A stretch of DNA of 64,000 nucleotides from Glandiceps talaboti (Eukaryota > Hemichordata > Enteropneusta > Spengelidae), in assembly GCF_964340395.1 (NCBI RefSeq), contig NC_135550.1:2341501-2405500 (forward strand). The letters run 5' to 3'. A model generated the notes under the pieces. That model did not search any database. It had not been told where the DNA came from and saw only the letters and a program-made list of their open reading frames with translations. How positions within the stretch are numbered: the first letter of the stretch is position 1; each line of letters begins with the position of its first letter. Of this stretch, positions 56,351 through 64,000 are shown one piece after another. The position numbers and the translations under genes were made by a program.

Positions 56351-58397
56351 TTGGAATGCACTACATAGATTGTTTGTGTCAAAACAACAGACTATGCCAT
56401 TTTTTCATTTGTTTTATAATAAAACATTTTTCATCTCATGTATTTAGTCCAAGTGGTTCTAGGTAATCTTAAGTAAATATAAACTGTTTGCACTTGTCAT
56501 CACTGTGAGAAAACTAGTTTTATATACATCTATATCCATCATCATACACAATATACATCTATATCCATCATCATACACAATCCTTCCTTCAAAGCAACAC
56601 ATTATTTCCTTTCATACTCCAGTGTACTATACTCCATAGAGATTTAAACAGTCACTACAAGGGTTTCAACTAAAATTCATGTGATTTAGTCATTATTTAG
56701 ATTGACAACAACTATGTTACAGAAGGCACAGATGTCACTAGGCAAACATCTATAAAGCCACCATTGCTATTGTTATGATAACTTGTCTATTGTAGTCTAT
56801 TGTAGTCTATTGTAGTCCAGTAGAATAGCCAAGAATTAGTAACAACCATTAGCCTTACTCAATGATCAATTGGATGTATTAGGGGATACATCCATGGTAT
56901 GATTAATAAAAAAGACACCATGTACAGAAGTGTCATGTTATGATAATATCAAAGTCTTCTTTTTAAAATGTCAATTCAAAAGTTGTTAATTATGCAAGTG
57001 TGAACAGATAAGGTGTGGTTGACATTTCAGATTCTAGACATCTGGTTTTATCAATTTATGCCACAAGGCAGCTTCATGCTTTCTAGTTTTGTATACTTCA
57101 CAAATGTGATTCTAAACCATACCTGTGGATATCCTTTGCATTTGTATAGTACAAGCTGAGATACCATGGATACAGCGTTAAGTACATTGCTTACAACTTA
57201 TAATCATAAATCCTTCACATAGCCTTGGATAACATCATAATGCCATTACAGTGCTTGGGTTGTCATGGTATATAGTGTTTATGATTGCCAATCAATATTG
57301 TGTTAAACAAATTTACACATCAGAGCAGGTCTTACAGGTAAATGTTGTAGTCAGACTTTTTCACATGGAGTTGTACATGTCGTACTGGAGTTACTGAAGA
57401 AGAACACTGTATGGATATATTGATTGAAATGAAAGTGCTAGGACAACACAGTGGAAAGTGGTAGATAAATTTAGATGTGATTTTCATTGCTATGAAGTCT
57501 ACAAAGTATCTTATTTGACTAGTCTATTGATCAATGTGTACATCACACCATTTCAGTCATGTAGACTTGTGGACATATTTAACTTACTTAGCCCTACCCT
57601 TGGGTGTACAGCTCTCAATGCATGTGGCAGCTCACTTCTGTTAATGTCCCATCAGTAACGAGTTTTCACACACACGCACATACACATACACACACACACA
57701 CATATACATACAGTACCGTACAGTACATACTCCACTTACGCTTACAGATTCGCAGTGTTCTACTTCTTGCATGGTACAAATCCCAATAAAGCTGAAAGCT
57801 GACAGAAACCACCTGTTGATTGAGTTCTCAGTCCATGTTACATGACATAGTTGAATCTCAGTATAATTACTCCAAGGTTGAATCATGCAGACTGGTCAGA
57901 AAAAGACGTCAGACAAAAACATAGAAACACTATAGGGTATTTGTATGCTAATACAATTCATTGAAGCCCTACATGAGATAGGTAAATTCTATATTCTCAT
58001 GCAAATGATATCATTGTCAACAACAGGATGACCTGTTGACCTCTAGGATTACTGGTGTATTGTAGAAGTTGATAATGGCAATAGGCAATTACATAACAAT
58101 TTACTGAGCAGGTCAATAACATACTGTTGCTAAGGAAGCTGTTAGTCTGCCATAAACTCACATAAAACTATAAAACCTATCAAATTTGATGTGATTTCAA
58201 TTGAACTTGTTCCTTCCATACATCAAATAAATATTATGTTTTAAACCTCCTTGTTTGACAAATTTAGAAAATAATAAAAAATAATGAAACCAGTTTGTCT
58301 ATCAAGGTGTGTTAACATTAAATCTTTAATAATTAAAAGTGTTTACGTAATCTGCTGTATATTATGGTGCAAGTATATATCGACTGATATGATTTGA
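56351..58397. other. Intergenic DNA with minor repeats
   Basis: A 29-bp duplication lies near 56523-56580 (ATACATCTATATCCATCATC), and a CA-rich tract at 57666-57712. A minus-strand ATG frame with a donor-like GTAAGT near 57735 (MQEVEHCESVS) could be an upstream exon, but the phase does not fit gene B. No gene is supported. Confidence 0.4.
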
Positions 58398-59209
58398 GTG
58401 AATCCACTATACTTGGACTGGATAGACTAGGGCAGATGAATCCACTATACTTGGACTGGATAGACTAGGACAGATGATCCACTATACTTGGACTGGATAG
58501 ACTAGGATAGATGAATCCACTATACTTGGACTGGATAGACTAGGACAGATGATCCACTATACTTGGACTGGATAGACTAGGACAGATGAATCCACTATGC
58601 TTGGACCGGATAGACTAGGATAGATGAATCCACTATACTTGGACTGGATAGACTAGGACAGATGAATCCACTATACTTGGACTGGATAGACTAGGAGAGA
58701 TGAATCCACTATATTTGGACTGGATAGACTAGGAGAGATGAATCCACTATACTTGGACTGGATAGACTAGGATAGATGAATCCACTATACTTGGACTGGA
58801 TAGACTAGGACAGATGAATCCACTATACTTGGACTGGATAGACTAGGACAGATGATCCACTATACTTGGACTGAATAGACTAGGACAGATGATCCACTAT
58901 ACTTGGACTGAATAGACTAGGACAGATGATCCACTATACTTGGACTGGATAGACTAGGACAGATGAATCCACTATACTTGGACTGGATAGACTAGGACAG
59001 ATGAATCCACTATACTTGGACCGGATAGACTAGGATAGATGAATCCACTATACTTGGACTGGATAGACTAGGACAGATGAATCCACTATACTTGGACTGG
59101 ATAGACTAGGACAGATGAATCCACTATACTTGGACTGGATAGACTAGGACAGATGAATCCACTATACTTGGACTGGTGGTCAAAAGTCACTAGATAGACT
59201 AGGACAGAT
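58398..59209. repeat. 37/38-bp minisatellite, about 21 copies
   Basis: The unit is CCACTATACTTGGACTGGAT followed by AGACTAGGACAGATGAAT, with GATGAATCC and GATGATCC length variants. The array ends exactly at MITE copy 2. The last unit contains an insertion, GTGGTCAAAAGTCACTA. Confidence 0.95.
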
Positions 59210-59823
59210 CATTGTACAAGATTTTACCCACAACTCTCTCTGATTTGTACTGTTGGAAATCAACTCCTTGAAGTCAGACAAATCTCACCTGTGTACAGGA
59301 TTTTGTAAGAATATTTTTGCCATTTTCAAAACGTAGAATTGACACTGATGAGTGTATATATTTTCATTGGTTCTGGTATCAATGATTAATTGTAGAAGGA
59401 GTAGCAATTTTAGAAATTTGTCAACAGATTTTCTTGAAAGACATGCAAAATATTTTCCACAAAAGTAAGGAAAATATATGCACCTGCTAATGTGTTTGCC
59501 AAAGATATAGATTTATTTGAATAGGTATGACAAAAGAAATGTACATACTAAAACTCATCATACACACTGTCTACCCAAGTTATTGATACTTTGACATTGA
59601 AAAGTGTTTTATTCACAGTGCATGTTTCATTTACTTGTTAGCATATTTCATGCAAAATTTAGAACTTTATTTTTGATTCTCAAACGTATTTTTGTTACAT
59701 ATTAATTAAACGTAATTACTATGCTTAAAACGTTGACAAATATGGGTTATTGAAGAAGTTATAAAATAAGGAATTTCAAAGCATACCAATCAGAGAGAGT
59801 TGTGGGCAAGATATTGCACAGTG
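59210..59823. mobile_element. MITE copy 2, inverted relative to copy 1 at 27564-28185
   Basis: It begins CATTGTACAAGATTTTACCC and ends AGAGTTGTGGGCAAGATATT, then GCACAGTG. Interior phrases match copy 1 in reverse complement along the whole length. No coding frame. Confidence 0.82.
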
Positions 59824-59935
59824 CAGATGTGCTTGTATCATGTGTATATTATCACTTCAGCATGTCTCAATGTATTTATTTTTCTCTTGACAGATTGTTT
59901 AGAAATTGAAAATTCCAGTCACAGTTTGAACACTT

Positions 59936-61677
59936 GTATGTTTCACCACTAGTAATAAGGGACACACCTGTTGTATGTTTCACCACTGGTAATATTAAAA
60001 TAAATAAATAAACTTTAATAAGGGACACACCTGTTGTATGTTTCACCACTGGTAATATTGAAATAAATAAATAAACTTTAATAAGGGACACACCTGTTGT
60101 ATGTTTCACCACTGGTAATATTAAGATAAATAAATAAACTTTAATAAGGGACACACCTGTTGTATGTTTCACCACTGGTAATAAGGGACGCACCTGTTGT
60201 ATGTTTCACCACTAGTAATAAGGGACACACCTGTTGTATGTTTCACCACTAGTAATAAGGGACGCACCTGTTGTATGTTTCACCACTAGTAATAAGGGAC
60301 ACACCTGTTGTATGTTTCACCACTGGTAATAAGGGACACACCTGTTGTATGTTTCACCACTGGTAATAAGGGACGCACCTGTTGTATGTTTCACCACTAG
60401 TAATAAGGGCCACACCTGTTGTATGTTTCACCACTGGTAATATTAAAATAAATAAATAAACTTTAATAAGGGACACCCCTGTTGTATGTTTCACCACTGG
60501 TAATAAGGGACACACCTGTTGTATGTTTCACCACTAGTAATAAGGGCCACACCTGTTGTATGTTTCACCACTGGTAATATTAAAATAAATAAATAAACTT
60601 TAATAAGGGACACCCCTGTTGTATGTTTCACCACTGGTAATAAGGGACACACCTGTTGTATGTTTCACCACTAGTAATAAGGGACACACCTGTTGTATGT
60701 TTCACCACTAGTAATAAGGGACGCACCTGTTGTATGTTTCACCACTAGTAATAAGGGACACACCTGTTGTATGTTTCACCACTGGTAATAAGGGACACAC
60801 CTGTTGTATGTTTCACCACTGGTAATAAGGGACGCACCTGTTGTATGTTTCACCACTAGTAATAAGGGACACACCTGTTGTATGTTTCACCACTGGTAAT
60901 ATTAAAATAAATAAATAAACTTTAATAAGGGACACACCTGTTGTATGTTTCACCACTGGTAATAAGGGACACACCTGTTGTATGTTTCACCACTGGTAAT
61001 AAGGGACACACCTGTTGTATGTTTCACCACTGGTAATAAGGGACACACCTGTTGTATGTTTCACCACTGGTAATAAGGGACACACCTGTTGTATGTTTCA
61101 CCACTGGTAATAAGGGACACACCTATCGTATGTAATAAGGGACACACCTGTTGTATGTTTCACCACTGGTAATAAGGGACACACCTGTTGTATGTTTCAC
61201 CACTGGTAATAAGGGACACACCTGTTGTATGTTTCACCACTGGTAATAAGGGACACACCTGTTGTATGTTTCTCCACTGGTAATAAGGGACACACCTGTT
61301 GTATGTTTTACCACTGGTAATAAGGGACACACCTGTTGTATGTTTCACCACTGGTAATAAGGGACACACCTGTTGTATGTTTCACCACTGGTAATAAGGG
61401 ACACACCTGTTGTATGTTTCGCCACTGGTAATAAGGGACACACCTGTTGTATGTTTCACCACTGGTAATAAGGGACACACCTGTTGTATGTTTCGCCACT
61501 GGTAATAAGGGACACACCTGTTGTATGTTTCACCACTGGTAATAAGGGACACACCTGTTGTATGTTTCACCACTGGTAATAAGGGACACACCTGTTGTAT
61601 GTTTCACCACTGGTAATAAGGGACACACCTGTTGTATGTTTCACCACTGGTAATAAGGGACACACCTGTTGTATCAT
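59936..61677. repeat. 37-bp minisatellite, about 45 copies, with a composite variant
   Basis: The unit is AAGGGACACACCTGTTGTAT followed by GTTTCACCACTGGTAAT. Variants: CACTAGT, GACGCAC, GGCCACAC. In the left half some units carry an added ATTAAAATAAATAAATAAAC and TTT, absent from the right half. One broken unit lies near 61120-61140. Confidence 0.96.
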
Positions 61678-62029
61678 ATGTCATTGTGAGATATTTACCA
61701 TCATAGTACTGTTGAAATTAACTAAGTGCTGCAATGGTGTTCTGATATGATAAACAAATGTGTGCATACTTTCAAAAACACTTATATTTTATCATTGTAT
61801 ATTACCAACCACATTTTATATACCAGTCACTTTTTATCAGTGGAATGTGTCACTTACATATTTTTCCATGACACTTGAAGTCTAAGCATGTATCATGTCT
61901 GAAAGTACTGCATACGATAGTCAGTATTGATTCACAGTGTGACTTGAATTTTAATAGACTAAGTGCTTAGTAACCGATGTTCATGTTCTGTTTATTGTTG
62001 ATTTCCTTTCAACAATGAAACTGGGACAT
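61678..62029. other. Spacer between two minisatellites
   Basis: No gene or repeat is visible. Confidence 0.4.
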
Positions 62030-63712
62030 ACTAACACAAGCAGTCACTGGTCTGTTTTCAATTGTTCTAATACAACCAGTCACTGGTCTGTTTTCAATTG
62101 TTCTAATACAACCAGTCACTGGTCTGTTTTCAATTGTTCTAATACAACCAGTCACTGGTCTGTTTTCAATTGTTCTAATACAACCATTCATTGGTATGTT
62201 TTCAATTGTTCTAATACAACCAGTTACTGGTCTGTTTTCAATTGTTCTAATACAACCATTCACTGGTCTGTTTTCAATTGTTCTAATACAACCAGTTACT
62301 GGTCTGTTTTCAATTGTTCTAATACAAGCAGTCACTGGTCTGTTTTCAATTGTTCTAATACAACCAGTCACTGGTCTGTTTCAATTGTTCTAATACAACC
62401 AGTCACTGGTCTGTTTTCAATTGTTCTAATACAACCAGTCACAACATGGAAAGAGGAAACCTGGAAGGCAAAGAACCCTGTTCTCAAAATACATCCACTG
62501 TCTTCTGGGAGATGCAGATGGCATGCTGAATCATGGTCAACTGTCAAAAATGGCTCAAAACCGTTGTGGCTGGAGGAAACTTATGGTCGACTGCTGCGCA
62601 GCCGAACGATGATGATGATGATGATGACAACCAGTCACTGGCCTGTTTTCAATTGTTCTAATACAACCAGTCACTGGTCTGTTTTCAATTGTTCTAATAC
62701 AACCAGTCACTGGTCTGTTTCAATTGCTCTAATGTACAACCAGTCACTGGTCTGTTTCAATTGTTCTAATACAACCAGTCACTGGCCTGTTTTCAATTGT
62801 TCTAATACAACCAGTCACTGGTCTGTTTTCAATTGTTCTAATACAACCAGTCACTGGCCTGTTTTCAATTGTTCTAATACAACCAGTCACTGGCCTGTTT
62901 TCAATTGTTCTAATACAACCAGTCACTGGTCTGTTTTCAATTGTTCTAATACAACCAGTCACTGGTCTGTTTTCAATTGTTCTAATACAACCAGTCACTG
63001 GTCTGTTTTCAATTGCTCTAATACAACCAGTCACTGGTCTGTTTTCAATTGTTCTAATACAACCAGTCACTGGTCTGTTTCAATTGTTCTAATACAACCA
63101 GTCACTGGCCTGTTTCAATTGTTCTAATACAACCAGTCACTGGCCTGTTTTCAATTGTTCTAATACAACCAGTCACTGGTCTGTTTTCAATTGTTCTAAT
63201 ACAACCAGTCACTGGCCTGTTTTCAATTGTTCTAATACAACCAGTCACTGGCCTGTTTTCAATTGTTCTAATACAACCAGTCACTGGTCTGTTTTCAATT
63301 GTTCTAATACAACCAGTCACTGGTCTGTTTCAATTGTTCTAATACAACCAGTCACTGGCCTGTTTCAATTGTTCTAATACAACCAGTCACTGGCCTGTTT
63401 TCAATTGTTCTAATACAACCAGTCACTGGTCTGTTTTCAATTGTTCTAATACAACCAGTCACTGGCCTGTTTTCAATTGTTCTAATACAACCAGTCACTG
63501 GCCTGTTTTCAATTGTTCTAATACAACCAGTCACTGGTCTGTTTTCAATTGTTCTAATACAACCAGTCACTGGCCTGTTTTCAATTGTTCTAATACAACC
63601 AGTCACTGGCCTGTTTTCAATTGTTCTAATACAACCAGTCACTGGTCTGTTTTCAATTGTTCTAATACAAGCAGTCACTGGTCTGTTTTCAATTGTTCTA
63701 ATACAATCAGTC
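62030..63712. repeat. 36-bp minisatellite, about 41 copies, interrupted by a LINE fragment
   Basis: The unit is CAGTCACTGGTCTGTTTTCA followed by ATTGTTCTAATACAAC, with CTGGCC/CTGGTC variants and some 35-base units with one T fewer. Since 36 is a multiple of three, both strands show long stop-free frames (for example TSHWSVFNCSNT and ENRPVTGCIRTI), which are artefacts. Within 62744-63712 a block of about 10 units appears duplicated in order. Confidence 0.96.
62443..62627 (+). mobile_element. 5'-truncated LINE fragment (185 bp) inserted in the 36-bp array
   Basis: One plus-strand frame reads GKRKPGRQRTLFSKYIHCLL, then a short linker, then LSKMAQNRCGWRKLMVDCCA and a stop. The pattern of GR-R, A-NR and WR is known from the C-termini of several non-LTR RT proteins. 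A (GATGAT)n tail follows. CAACCAGTCAC occurs on both sides (62432-62442 and 62628-62638), consistent with an 11-bp target-site duplication. The clade is not determined. Confidence 0.75.
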
Positions 63713-64000
63713 ACCACTATAACCAAACCATGCAATTCAGTCTATTCCGCTATAACCAAACCATGCAATTCAGTCTATTCCGCTATAACCAATCCATGCA
63801 ATTCAGTCTATTCTGCTATAACCAATCCATGCAATTCAGTCTATTCTGCTATAACCAAACCATGCAATTCAGTCTATTCCGCTATAACCAAACCATGCAA
63901 TTCAGTCTATTCCGCTATAACCAATCCATGCAATTCAGTCTATTCCGCTATAACCAATCCATGCAATTCAGTTTATTCCGCTATAACCAAACCATGCAAT
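63713..64000. repeat. 33-bp minisatellite, about 8.7 copies, runs off the window
   Basis: The unit is CTATAACCAAACCATGCAAT followed by TCAGTCTATTCCG, with AAACC/AATCC and TTCC/TTCT variants. It follows the 36-bp array without a spacer, joined at TCAGTCACCACTATAACC. Confidence 0.95.

Noticed and set aside
57735-57790. Minus-strand upstream exon MQEVEHCESVS with GTAAGT donor for gene B
   Set aside because: Neither possible donor gives a phase that joins the frame of gene B exon 1; it could only be a 5' UTR exon, without support.
61160-61591. Repeated frames of PLLPVVKHTTGVSLITSG
   Set aside because: Shadow of the 37-bp array; the same region is open in several registers.
62015-63127. A 370-codon open frame (TSHWSVFNCSNT repeats) and matching minus-strand frames (ENRPVTGCIRTI)
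   Set aside because: They are products of a 36-bp minisatellite whose unit length is a multiple of three and lacks stops. A LINE fragment lies in the middle and both strands are open.

Overview
This is a eukaryotic window, most likely from a marine invertebrate animal. The evidence is AT-rich DNA, short exons with GT-AG splice sites and matched phases, long introns, AATAAA signals, a DIRS/Ngaro-type tyrosine-recombinase retroelement, a Rex1/CR1-like LINE, foldback and TIR elements, and a remarkable load of minisatellites. By my rough sum, tandem arrays with 25-100 bp units fill about a third of the window. I cannot assign a phylum from the sequence alone.

There are two host genes, convergently arranged. 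Gene A (+ strand, about 970-35,760, 5' end outside the window) has six well-supported short exons (970-1033, 1354-1483, 1930-2050, 22288-22377, 28340-28488, 31013-31121) and a tentative last exon (35728-35763) followed by AATAAA. Its protein is not recognised. Its roughly 20 kb third intron holds a dead DIRS/Ngaro-like element (about 3.5-7.8 kb, - strand), a 9.2 kb array of a 37-bp satellite, a fossil of a protein-primed DNA polymerase B (about 17.5-17.95 kb), and a nested intronless ORF encoding a CxxC-x3-PCV protein (20266-20982). The splice phases across this intron do not match, so at least one exon is still unlocated.

Gene B (- strand, 52966 to 42157) can be read completely. Its seven exons have matching phases and give 542 residues: a Lys/Glu-rich N-terminus, a long coiled-coil middle, and a C-terminus ending in a CaaX-type CVIL box. 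An AATAAA lies three bases after the stop. Its introns carry minisatellites, a 30-bp telomere-like array, and two copies of a dispersed repeat (called R1 here) that end close to splice donors. Its upstream flank carries a 57-bp array in which 13 of 17 units contain an intact TGACGTCA palindrome.

Between the genes (36-42 kb) lie a LINE remnant whose 3' UTR has expanded into about 72 copies of a 25-bp repeat, and a 232-bp foldback element. From 53.3 kb to the end the window is almost entirely repeats: 28-, 57-, 73-, 38-, 37-, 36- and 33-bp arrays in succession, plus a MITE copy that is inverted relative to one in gene A and a truncated LINE inserted into the 36-bp array with an apparent 11-bp target duplication.

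I found no prokaryote-like operon, CRISPR array, rRNA or tRNA. Many long open frames here are artefacts of tandem units whose length is divisible by three, or whose units simply lack stops. No coherent new multi-gene system is visible. The most unusual content is the repeat biology and the uncharacterised CaaX coiled-coil gene.
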